NCBI GenBank assembly: GCA_946902985.2
Contig: OX336388.2
Location: 134,675,846-134,739,845 of the forward strand
DNA length: 64,000 bases
Reading direction: 5' to 3'
Origin: Meconema thalassinum
Taxonomy: Eukaryota; Arthropoda; Insecta; Orthoptera; Tettigoniidae
Under the pieces are notes generated by a model, which ran no database searches, was not told the DNA's origin, and saw only the letters and a list, made by a program, of their open reading frames with translations. Of this stretch, positions 9,340 through 19,750 are shown one piece after another; positions within the stretch are counted from its first letter, which is position 1, and each line of letters begins with the position of its first letter. Both the position numbers and the translations under genes were made by a program.

Positions 9340-10935
9340 TGACCCGTTAATAAATATTAACGTGCATTCCAGTCGTATCCGCGGGCGGCTGCTGTTGCAA
9401 ACTTGATCTTCACGGTATCTATTGGTGACTGTCCGAACTAGTGAGCCGGCAACCTTCAGCGTGTCTGTCTTGTCGATGGCTCGCTCGTGTGGCTAATGTT
9501 GGCACTTAAGTTTTGAGAACTCGAGGTCTCACGATCGGCTCCGTTCGAGCCCGAACGGCGGCCATTTTGTTCTGGTTGTTGAGATAAACAAATGAAGTTG
9601 AAGGAATTCTTGCAAGAAGGAAAGATGTGAGAACTAAATCTCTGGTGTAAAACGGGGATTATCTGGCCTTAGGCCAGGTAAACTTCCTTTCCCCGATATA
9701 ATTTCGTCTCTACGTGATTTACATTTACCGCCCACCGTTGAGAAATCTCTGTCATCGGATTAAATATGTAGACATGAAGAAAACGCAATGTATGAAGTTT
9801 GGCTACAGGAATACATCTCTTTATTAAGGTTTGTTTGTGTTAAAAGTTATTGGAACTATTTGTGACCTGAAAATGTGAATTGGTCGTCGATACGAGTATT
9901 TGTGTTGGTGTTATTCTACATATTTTATATGTTGCAGTCTTGAGCTGTTGAATAATTATCTTAGCGCAGTTGGCATTTATTTTGCCGTTAGTAAGTCACT
10001 TGGTTTGTAGAACCGAGTAGGCCTAAGCATGAAGAGAAAGTTCCAATACCTTATTTTTAACTTGATGTAATACACTTATTTATATGTATTTTGGGAGGGT
10101 TGTGTTTTATCTTTTTTTCTGACGTGCCGTGCTGTGTAATGTTCAGATCTCATTTTGTTTTGAGCGAGGAATTTTCCTAACCTTAATTTTTTTTTTCGTA
10201 ACAGTTAATTTTCCTTTTCCTCGTCTCGTTAGCGTGGTCTCTTAAAGACTCTGTTTAAAATATCACCACTTATGATATGTATTTTTATTTTTTCCATGGT
10301 CCGTTGCCTGGATACTCTCCGGGATTGTTATCCGATCTCGTTTTTCTCGGAAACAATGTAATTAATTTTTCATGTCGACTTGAGGTCATTCATATTGAAT
10401 TTTCATGCCGTACGCACGTACCTTGCCTTTGCTCCTGAGTAACTAAAAGATTTCAAGAATTATCTTATTAATTTCCAAGAGATATCTTCTTGGTGGTTTG
10501 AACTTGTCATTCTTCGAACCTATACGATGTTAATGTATATTTTTTTCGGAATCTAATTCTACTGATGTAGAGTATAATTGGTTCTCGCATAATGGGACTT
10601 CTTCATTGAAATTGGGTAATTAAATTCCATCTCCTTCTTAATTTTTATTGGTTCCTTGCTTCTTGATTATTATTTTGTTTGTTCTATTTTTTACCTTTTA
10701 TGTTACATCTTTTTCTTTAACATGCATGTAAAGATGTTCTTTCCTTCAATTATATTTAATGTTATGAAATGTGATTCGTGTTTTCTTCAAGTTTAGTTTT
10801 AGTGCTCTTCTCTCAATTTAAATGCAACCTGGGTATGGTAATTTGTCCAGCCGTTCCACACACATACCCTAGTTGCTCTCTGTTATTATTTATCGTTTTC
10901 TCTCTTAGTGTTTCTGAAGGTAACTTGTGGGTACA
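9340..10935 (+). repeat. 3' LTR of the young Gypsy-type element
   Basis: Direct repeat of 2070-3665 with one substitution seen (T at 10751). It is followed at 10936-10940 by the right target duplication, GTAAT, and then directly by gag sequence of the older element. Confidence 0.95.
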
Positions 10936-12709
10936 GTAATATCTGCTCTGCATGTAGGGCCGTACTAACGTTTGCTGCGACTAGTACTTGCTGTACATTA
11001 ACCGGCATTTTTCTTGCTATTGTCATCACCAAATCTGCTTCGTTTAATGGGTAATCTAGGTCGCGAAATTTTAGCATTTGCATGTTTAAGAAATCTGAGT
11101 ATTTCGTCTGCTGGGTAGTTTGGTATTTTCTAGAGTAAAGCTCCATTCTTAAACTCTGTTGTATGGCGGGAGACCAGTATTTGCGCAGAAACGCTAAATT
11201 AAAGTCTGACATGGTTCCAAATGTATATTTGAAACTTAAAAAACCAGGTGAGAACATTTCCTGATAAAAATCTCTCCATCATTCTCAATCTACGTGCTTC
11301 AGGTACCCCAGTGTCATTAAAGTGGTCTTCAATCTCTTTGATAAAGGCCTTAGGCGTTACCCCTGAATTTTCGGTGTATTTCTGCGGTTTGTAGTCATTT
11401 GAGCGAATTACTTGAATAAGTTGTGTGGGCTGATGACCATCCTGTGGTGTTGAGCTCCTATCTACGTTCTTACGAAATCCTTCCATGTTTGTTGTTAATG
11501 GGCTCTCTGCTTGAGTCTGACTTCCTGCTATGCTGGGTTGGGAACTATGTGAGTCATCCTGCTTGTCTTTCAATGCTCCCGTTTTAAATATAGATGATTG
11601 TTCTAATGAGCTGAGTTCGGCTTTAATGATCCTGTCTGTCTGCTCTTTAAGTTTATTTTTTACCTCTTGCTCCAAAGCTTGAATACGCGTGTGGTTTTCG
11701 CCTACTGTTTTAAGAATGGTGGATCTTTCCTCTCTAGAATCAATATTCATTTTCTTCCAATCTTTCCTGATCTGTTCTTTAATCGTGCTTATTTTTCTTC
11801 TATCTGGCTCTTATTTTCATCCTGATTATTTTCTATCTGGCTTAGCCTTTCGTCTAATGTACTCTTAAATTGTTCTTGTTCCGTTTCTAGGCTTTTCCAC
11901 TGTTCCGCTGATTTTATCTCTAGACGGTCCATATCTTTAATTATGCCTGATATGTTCTCATCTACTGCTGATATTTGTCGTTGAATGACCCTGCCACTTT
12001 TCTCCATCTCCTTAAACCGTCCTTCCAACTTATCCTGAGCTATTTTGACCTCGCTTGTATTCATTGTGCATGCTATTTCAATCTGCTCTAATTTAGCTAA
12101 CACCGTTTCATCGAGAATGCTAAGTTTTTTATCAAAAATACTCTCCATTTTTTCAATCTGCTCTAATTGTTTCTCATTATTTTTGCTTACATCACGGGCC
12201 AGTAATATCATCTGTTGGTTTGTGTGCTCTTTCATCTCTGCGGTTAACGAAGCTAATTGGTTCGTGTTTTTATTATTTTGCGCCTCTAACTGTGAATTTA
12301 TAGTGTCATTAATTTCACTCTTTAATAACTTAGCTTGTTCCGCCTGATATTCATTTTGCTCAATTCTACTGTTATTTAACTCTGTCCGCAATGATTCACT
12401 TTGTTCTAACAGTTTAGTATTTAGCGATTCACTTTGTTCTGACAGTTTAGTATTTAGCGATTCACTTTGTTCTGACATTTTCGTATTTAGCGACTCGCTT
12501 TGCTCTAACATACTAGTGTTTATTTGTTCAGATAATTCTGTATTCAACGCTTCACTTTGCTCTAACATACTAGTGTTTATAGATTGACTCTGTTCTGATA
12601 ATTTAGTGTTCAACGATTCACTTTGTTCCGCTAATTTAGTATCCAACAATTCCTGCGTTCTCCTCGCTGCACTTTCAATGATCTCCTGGATCTGCGCCAC
12701 CGTTGCCAT
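10936..12709 (-). pseudogene. gag: Old Gypsy-type element: gag N-terminal part, frameshifted
   Basis: An ATG at 12709 opens a 306-residue frame that ends at 11789. The sequence continues in a second frame (about 11800 to 11199) and returns to the first frame (from about 11257 down), so two frameshifts break the gene, near 11800 and near 11230. The first part is an extended coiled coil with 11-residue repeats. The second starts MNIDSREERSTILKTVGENH and has a polar linker. The third, LAFLRKYWSPAIQQSLRMEL, is capsid-like. Gag continues beyond the insertion at 2069. The copy cannot make a full gag unless the shifts are sequencing errors. Confidence 0.8.
12386..12640 (-). repeat. 33-bp tandem repeats coding for 11-residue (hendecad) units
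   Basis: Residues about 24-108 of the old gag are eight consecutive units of the type TKLSEQSESLN. Seven are 11 residues long and one is shortened to eight. Hendecad repeats usually form long, nearly straight or right-handed coiled coils (established knowledge), here perhaps for gag multimerisation (inference). Confidence 0.85.
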
Positions 12710-13325
12710 GTTTTATAATTTATATGAGACATATGGGAAATGGCATACGCCAATGCCCTTTGACACGCACATAAATCCAATGCTAATTTAATTTCTTTAT
12801 CCTACTCAGTTCATTTATTTTTACCTTAAATCCCATTAGTTGATTGCATCTCTGAGTAGTTCTAGTTTTACTCAATTTAATTTTAACCCCAAGCACATAT
12901 TTAGTCATTAAACAGTTATCCTGATCTGATATTAACACTGACTAATTAACAAAGTATTAATTGTCATTTTAGGCTCCAGCCTCCTAATATTTCCATGAGT
13001 TTGACTTTCTAAACAAATCTAGTTTTAACGTTATCATTGGGCGCCCGGTATCACATCTTAATTTTACTTTAATTTAAAAGACAACAACGTGAACCGTATT
13101 TTACTTTGCAAACTCCTGATTTTAATTTATCTTTCACACATTTGGCGGTATCCACTTCGCCTCAACTACTTTTAATAAAATATCACTTCCCGGTGATTAA
13201 ATACTGTCATATCTGCCTGCACTTGCGGCATGCCAGTTTTACTCAAATACGCCACTATTGACATGTGTAATCTCCCCGTTACACCACAGTGAATAGCCCC
13301 ACCGTTGGCCGCCAGTTTTCACCTA
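12710..13325 (-). other. Leader of the old Gypsy-type element with primer-binding site
   Basis: No gene is visible. On the minus strand a primer-binding-like sequence, TGGCGGCCAACGGTGGGG, lies at 13314-13297. It differs slightly from the tRNA-Lys-type site known from retroelements (TGGCGCCCAACG...). This places the element's 5' LTR just to the right, with a TG at 13326 about eleven bases away as a possible LTR edge. Confidence 0.5.
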
Positions 13326-15850
13326 TGAACCCTTCAGAATAGCAGTGTTTTATGCAAGAATCTTAGATCAAGGGGTCGCGTTCAGTTCATAGTGTGGTGT
13401 TTACGTCCGCCAAACAACGTGCTTTTCTGAGGCAAGGGTTATAGGATAAAAACTATAACTAAGAAAGAAAGGAGACAAAACGTAAGATAATAACAAAATT
13501 TAATAACTAATTTGTGCATAAAAGAATAAAACAAACAATAATAAAAAAATATCCTCCCTGAATTTTTCCTCTGACAGGAAGATCTATCACTTTGAGGAGT
13601 CAGATGGATCTCCCCTTTTCTAATAAAATGTGGATCCAAGTTCCACTACCTTGCATGTGAATTTATGTTCGCGTGGTGACTATCTACGAGAAATGAGTAC
13701 TTGGATGATCGTTCGTTCACAACGGGTTAACAGCCACAGTGCTCACGAACAATCATCTCGTAAATCAACTTTTATGGATATGGGCATAACATTAATAAAA
13801 ATCCTTAAATCTAATTCTGACACACATATTACAACTCTACTATTTACAGGCATCTCTCGAGACCCTTATTAGTGTGGTGACACACTTAACCAAATGAGCT
13901 GCCACAATGGCCAGATACTCAACAACAAGGAAAAACAGCGCCGCACGTGACTCACGGGTCACTGACATGGAAAATAAACATAGAATAAACCAACAACAAC
14001 AAACAACCTGAGTGGTTAAGATTACTTTATATTAACAAAATTTGCATGTTAATGAAACGCTTCGAAGGTTATCGTGTTTCATAGGCAACTCCCATTTATT
14101 TAAACAATTTTACCATTGATCAGTTTCTCACATTTATATTTATTTTCAAGTAATTGGGAGCCAGACGTGCACTCCACTAATGATGAGCTTGCTTGCGAAA
14201 CTCAGCCAGCCCTTGTGACAACAACTCACCCTTTCCATAATACCAGTCATGTCCCCCTTCCAGTGTATATAAATAGCCGACCAGCTGGACTGTTATCTCA
14301 AGGAATCAACAGCAACTAACATCTCCTCCAACTCAACATATGGTCAGACAATAATCACATATCCATAATTGTCCTCGCAAGGATACAATATGAATCTGGT
14401 ACCAAGCTGACAGAAATCAGTCTCTGCTGAAGTTCCCGCTTGTAATACCACAAAAATATATTCACAATACACACATCTGGGACTGACATAACGCCTTTCA
14501 CACGGGTCTGCTGAATTAGAGCTCGCAAACATTTAACACAATATTTAAAACTTACGATAGAGCTGAATACTCTTCGTCACAAATTACATTGCTCCAAAGG
14601 CAATAATCACACTGAATCTGATCAATAATAAATCTCAACAAAATTTAATTACCCTCCAATCTACTATATAATTATATTAATTCAGTCCTACTTCTGAAAC
14701 ACGACATATCTCCGAGAGACGTTTTTAACCGCACTTCGTAACATAGGCGAACACGGCCGTTCACATAGATACGTTAGTTAACACAACACAAAGAAAAGAA
14801 CCTTCCAAAAACTACAATTGTGCGAGCTGCTTCCAAGCAAAAGTGTGTCAGATCAAAACTAAATATACTACATTAATCACACAAGCAAAGTATTTACAAA
14901 ATATGTCCCATAAACCATAAGTTAATTTAACAAATAATAAAATATTATTTTGTACTCATCTCTTTTTGTAGTCACCCGTCAAAGAACATCAGACGCCATT
15001 CCCCAACTGGATGCTTCTTTATCTCATATCAGCCATCTGGACGGAGTGTTGAGAATTCCAAACTTCCTCTGCATTCATCGATGTCATCCTTGCGCTGATA
15101 CAAAAATTAGGTTATTATACACTTTATGTCTGACTACTAAATTCGCTTGTTCAGGTACTAAATTCCCTGTCACTGTTCGTTGGCGAATTATCGACGCTAC
15201 TGCCCCTATAACTATAGTACAATGACTATCTATCACTGAATTTAACACTTTACAATGAATATCTTGTGTCCTCGACACACAAAATACAAGTCTATCTCTT
15301 CAGACGAACAGAATCAAAGTCTTGTGTCCTCGACACATGGAATAAAAGTCTACGTCCTCAGACGAACAGAATAATAATAAGTCTACGTCCGTAGACGCAC
15401 AGAATAATAATAATGTCTAGGCTCTTCGACACACTTATAAATGAACTGGCCCTTGGGTCTAGATGGAGGGGGATTATATGTAAAAATTTCTCGAAATAAT
15501 TGTGGTACAGGAATGAAATAAATATCACTGAACTCGTAATATTGCACAGGTCAAGAATATGCCCATTAATCCTAGAATCGATCGTAGAGATTTTGTCTAG
15601 GCGATTTCCCGCGTGAATGCTAGCCACCGCGTACCCCAGCCGGAGTTGGCGCGCAAGTAGGCATTCTCTTCTCATTGGTTCTCCATTTTCTGTAATTTGG
15701 CGGTTTCTAGTAGATCTTGGCGTCTTGGGAGTGTCTATTTTCTTCATCAGCCATTCACGTTACTGCATCATATTTCTTCTAGGCGCGAATAACACAATGA
15801 ACATACCAGAACCATGTCTCACCGCGCGTCGCTTCTAATATTGAGGTAGC
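13326..15850 (-). other. Probable 5' LTR or flank of the old Gypsy-type element; outer edge not found
   Basis: By position this stretch should hold the 5' LTR of the minus-strand element. Its partner LTR lies outside the window, so the outer boundary cannot be fixed. No convincing open frame is present. It includes the hairpin-repeat array at 15258-15445. Confidence 0.3.
15258..15445. repeat. Array of short hairpin-forming repeats
   Basis: Alternating short units recur about every 30-60 bases: GTGTCCTCGACAC (twice, about 60 bp apart), GTCTACGTCCTCAGAC, GTCTACGTCCGTAGAC and AGACGAACAGAAT. Most units are themselves small palindromes with 5-6 bp stems. Confidence 0.7.
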
Positions 15851-16075
15851 CACACCTGTCCTTGTGATACATAGCTATGCTATTTCTTTTCATAGCTCAA
15901 GTATTTAGCCTTTTGTTAAACTGATGCAGGTATGTCCCTACTGTCTCCAACAAATGCTTGAAATTTCCTCATCGCTGTCTGGCTACTTTCATGATGCTGG
16001 TTGAAATATTTATTAATTGAAGAAATAAAAAGTAGAATCATTTAACCAACATAGGGTAAAGGGTTCACTACAGAC

Positions 16076-16175
16076 ATGGTCCTATGCTTTTTTACGTAGG
16101 ACTAATACTTTCGGAATTAAGGGACCGAGAAAGTACCAACATTTCAAAGAATCGTGATTTATTTATTATAATGAA
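16076..16175 (-). repeat. Dispersed repeat fragment, second copy near 34164-34260
   Basis: The minus strand reads ATGTTGGTACTTTCTCGG and later CGAAAGTATTA, closely matching plus-strand sequence at 34180-34240. The class of the repeat is unknown. Confidence 0.55.
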
Positions 16176-16184
16176 ACAATAAAG

Positions 16185-16185
16185 T

Positions 16186-16219
<34 letters not shown>

Positions 16220-16950
16220 AATTGTTGTTTTAAGGGGCCTAACATCTAGGTTATCGGCCCCTGATGGTTTGGGTGATCGGGAAGATGAAAATGAAATGCA
16301 AACTTAAAACTAAAACTAACTACTAACCTACATACTAGAAGAAGAAATGGAAAACTAAAGGAGAACAAGGCAAATAAAGGACAGGAGGAAAAAGAAATGC
16401 CCTCAACCCTCGAAGAATGCAGCTTGAGGGACTTGGAAGGAAGGAGAGCCATGAAAGGCAGATAGGAAAGTGAAAGAGGAGAGGGTCCACCCCACAGGTA
16501 AGGGACAAAAGGGGGAAACCGGACCCAGCTCAGGATTCCCTCGGGGTCGCCAACTCCCGAACTCACCAGCCATGAGTCCCTGAGGGTATAGCATTATCCA
16601 GGGTGCACCAAACGTGGTGGGGCTACATACACCCTACCTCCTTGAGGGCCTTGAGCAGAAGGCAGGAGATAACATGAAAAGAAAAAGAAGGCTGACCCCT
16701 CGCAGAAGGAGGGTATCAGAAAAAATGAGACAAGGGCCAATTAAGGCGGGAAATGAAGAGACTCCCTAGGCCTCAGATACCCTAATACCGTCGGGGTCGG
16801 AAGAGAACAAGAGTTGACCAAGTGAGGTCGAAAGGAAAGAAGATAGAGAGGAGACCGGCACAAGTAAATGGAAGCAATGCCGGACTCAGCTGGGGCCCCG
16901 TGGTCGCCAACCCACGTCCCACTAGAGGTGAGCCCCTGGGGGAAAACAAT
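16185..16950 (-). repeat. Dispersed repeat with GAT-repeat tail; partner at 56040-56740
   Basis: The minus strand of this block matches the plus strand at 56064-56740, including CCCACGTCCCACTAGAGG (complement), CTCGAAGAATG and a terminal GGGGCCGATAACCTAG motif followed by CTTAAAACAACAATTATCATC. The microsatellite at 16185-16217 is the tail. Two halves of the repeat resemble each other. A trinucleotide tail suggests spread by a LINE machinery (inference). The open frames here are not convincing genes. Confidence 0.75.
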
Positions 16951-17038
16951 CAAGTGTCACGGTCGTCAATCCCATCTTCGTCCATGCTTGCGTCATCTAC
17001 AACTGGAAGGCCATTGGTGCAGGATCCTTCGCAGTTTC

Positions 17039-17720
17039 CACTAGGGCTGTTACTTTTTATCGATTAATTTCATATATCGATTAATCTAAACTGAATAATC
17101 GATTAATTGACGCAAATAATGATTAATCGATTAATTGGTTTTCCGAATAATCGATTAATCGGCTTTTCGAAAAATCGATTATTCTGGGTTTCGATTTGTT
17201 TTGTCGATTAATCAATGAATTTCGAATTTTTTAACTACGCTCTCACAGAATCAACAAACTATGACACAACTTGGTTTCTTAAAGGTATGGTTTGGCTACG
17301 GCGATGATCGCCGGGCGCACATCGCTGGCGATCTCCGTTGCTTTATGAACGCATGTAAACAAATGGGACTGGTTTCCCTACAGCGATCTGCGCTGACGTC
17401 AATTCATTGCATTTCGGCAGCGATCATCGCTGGCCATTTCGTGAACAAAAGAATAACGATAATGCTCTCATCTCTTTGGGAAACAGTATCATGGCTTCCA
17501 TACCGACAGTATTTCGTAATTTCTCAAAATAAACTGATGATTTTTTAAATAAATTATGTTATTTTTCACAGAAACGGGGTAGTATGAGTGCTTATTTGTT
17601 CACCTGTCTTTTAATACATGTTATTTAGGACAGACACACGGTAACACAGGTTATCATGTAACATATGGTATGATGATTTCATAGCCCTTATTCATTCATA
17701 GATGTTATCAAACCAAAGGT
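17039..17720. other. Non-coding block with ATCGATTAAT cluster and GCGATC-rich segment
   Basis: Between 17058 and 17222 the palindrome-like motif ATCGATTAAT or its close variants occurs about eight times. From 17290 to 17440 the sequence is rich in GCGATC and GATCGC, including GGCGATGATCGCC. No gene is visible. It could be the subterminal part of a DNA transposon whose ends I could not fix. Confidence 0.5.
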
Positions 17721-17730
17721 TGGTTCTATT

Positions 17731-19388
17731 CAGTGCTTGATTTGTAAAAGAAGAGGTTCCGGTATTGTGGAGGGAGGGGGAGAGGGGGGATATGGAATAT
17801 TGAAATATAGAGTTCTAAAAACAATATTTTTACACTTTTCTGGACAACTTTAAAAATTAATCAGCGGACAAAATAACAATCTAATTCTGATTGAAATTTT
17901 AAATTAAATTGAGACTGCTGTAGCAACATTTTTTTTTTACGTTGGCCTATATTAAATTTTAATGTAGGCCAACTAGGCTACCATTCAAACAATGTACGTT
18001 ATTTCAATTTTTTAATGCAATTTAAAAAATTAAATACATTCGGTTTGAAAATACACACATGTTCACCAACAAACTTTTATTTCTTGTTTTATAATGTTGT
18101 CCTTACAGTTTTCTGAAATAATTATTTATTATAAAAGGTACTGTACTGAAACATGTTTTACCTCACAGTTTATAAAATTGTCCAAAGTTTAGATAAGTTT
18201 TCGTTGTATGTGCCTCCTCTCTCTCTCTCTCACCTTGCTGTTAGTATCCAGAGCGGAGTGCCGTCCAAGGAGGATATATGGGTAGAGCTGCAACTTAATG
18301 CAAAATTTTGATACCAACCTATTGCTCGGCGCAAGTAGTTCCAACTGACAATATGAGATGGCGCGACGATGCACTTTCGAGCGCGATCCGTCCCCGACCT
18401 GGCCTACTGGCCCCACTCCCCTCCCGGCCGTGCCTACTCGACCCTTTCCCCTATTCTATCCCCTCCCCCCCCCCCACTACTTTATATTCCTTCCTTTCTT
18501 TCTTTCCCCTGCCTTATAATGGTCATATTTTAGTAATTGGTCTAATAATAGGCGATTTCTTCCCCCTGTGATATCAGGTAGAGATGAAAACATAGGCTCT
18601 ATCAGAATAGTTGTGGATGTTTCAAGGTGATCAGCCCATGTTTCCACAAAGCACATATCATGACACCCCACAGATATGTACAAATAGAAAGAGTAGGCTA
18701 CTATACTACAGTACAATATAACAAATGAATTGTAAGACAAAATTACAGCTGCACTTATCACACACCAGTATTATTTAATTGTCAGTGCGGTACTTCTTAT
18801 CAGTCGAATTAAGAAATATCACGTTTGTATTACGGGAAGCGTTGGAACAACCAGCTCTTATTTTGAATTGTATCGATAGTAACTGATATCGTTTTCGAGC
18901 GCAGTGTATCGACTAAAATCGATGTGTGATTCAATATAATTCAATTTCTTCGTATACTATTGTTCGAAACTGATTGTATTCTTTACTAAGCACTTCAATA
19001 TGTATTTACTATTGATATATATTCAAATATTAATTAAATATACAACATTAACAAGAATACTCACCAATTCTCCGATTTTGCTGCCATCTATAGAAGTATA
19101 ACTAAACTACATCGTCGTACGCGATGACTGCTAGCGTTTTTAACGTTGTCAGCAGGTACTACTACAAGGCAAGCTAGCGTTGGCACCAAGAGTCCCTATA
19201 GAGTTTCACCCACCCGGTGCCGTCCCAGAAGCAGCCAAGATTCCACGTACCGGTACTTTGAAGTAAGTTGACCTTGACTTTCAACTAACGTTCCACAGTT
19301 CTAAAAATTATGTTATATATTCGACTTTTCCCTCGATCAGAAGTTTCGGTACGGCGTACCGGTGCGTACCGTCACAAATCTAGCCCTG
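17731..19388. mobile_element. Non-autonomous hAT-like transposon, 1658 bp
   Basis: The left end CAGTGCTTGATTTGT and the inverted right end CAGGGCTAGATTTGT match at 13 of 15 bases. GTTCTATT occurs directly outside both ends (17723-17730 and 19389-19396), a perfect 8-bp target duplication. An 8-bp duplication with CAG-type ends points to the hAT superfamily. No transposase frame is present, so it would depend on a related autonomous element. The interior has a CTCTCT run near 18220-18235 and C-rich sequence near 18465. Confidence 0.85.
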
Positions 19389-19640
19389 GTTCTATTCAAA
19401 CTTAAAAAAGTCCTCTCGGCACGCCGGAAGGCGGAGGTAGATTTCACCGGACAAACTTGGAGATAGGCGAAAATAGGCAGAATATGCAGGTTTTCGTAGA
19501 AGGATCAGACCTCATTTATCGCGTGAAAGTATTTTATAATTGGAGATTAATTAACCTTTTTTTTCTTCATTTTAGACATATTTTTAACATTTTATTGTCT
19601 TACGGGGACGGTAACCTTCTTGTCATTTGGAGTCCATTTT

Positions 19641-19697
19641 TAGCCTATTTTCAATTTTGAAAAAAATAGGCTTATGAGATCACCTTTTGTCCATGTG

Positions 19698-19750
<53 letters not shown>

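Larger units (their letters stand above)
2070..10935 (+). mobile_element. Young Gypsy-type LTR retrotransposon, complete, 8866 bp
   Basis: The element has two LTRs of 1596 bp offset by exactly 7270 bp, a 5-bp duplication on both sides, a gag region, a pol with protease-RT-RNase H-integrase order, and a polypurine tract just before the 3' LTR. The LTRs begin TGACCC and end GGGTACA, the usual TG...CA ends. One difference was seen between them (A at 3481, T at 10751), so insertion is recent. It landed in gag of an older element of opposite orientation. No env-like gene follows pol; 8736-9329 looks like 3' untranslated sequence. Only the gag 5' part shows a possible break (frame change near 4194-4246). 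Confidence 0.95.

Noticed and set aside
12045..12347. 100-codon plus-strand frame over the old gag
   Set aside because: It is the antisense shadow of the repetitive coiled-coil coding sequence.
14264..14310. TATATAAATAG on the plus strand, considered as a promoter
   Set aside because: No gene or open frame follows, the region is probably the LTR of a minus-strand element, and the flank is AT-rich enough to give such a motif by chance.
16246..17067. Pro/Ser-rich open frames considered as a gene
   Set aside because: Frames on both strands overlap a dispersed repeat with a microsatellite tail; the copy at 56040-56745 does not keep one frame consistently.
17240..17560. 95-codon frame with GATCGC-rich DNA, considered as an exon
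   Set aside because: The repeated GCGATC pattern explains the open frame and no protein motif is visible.
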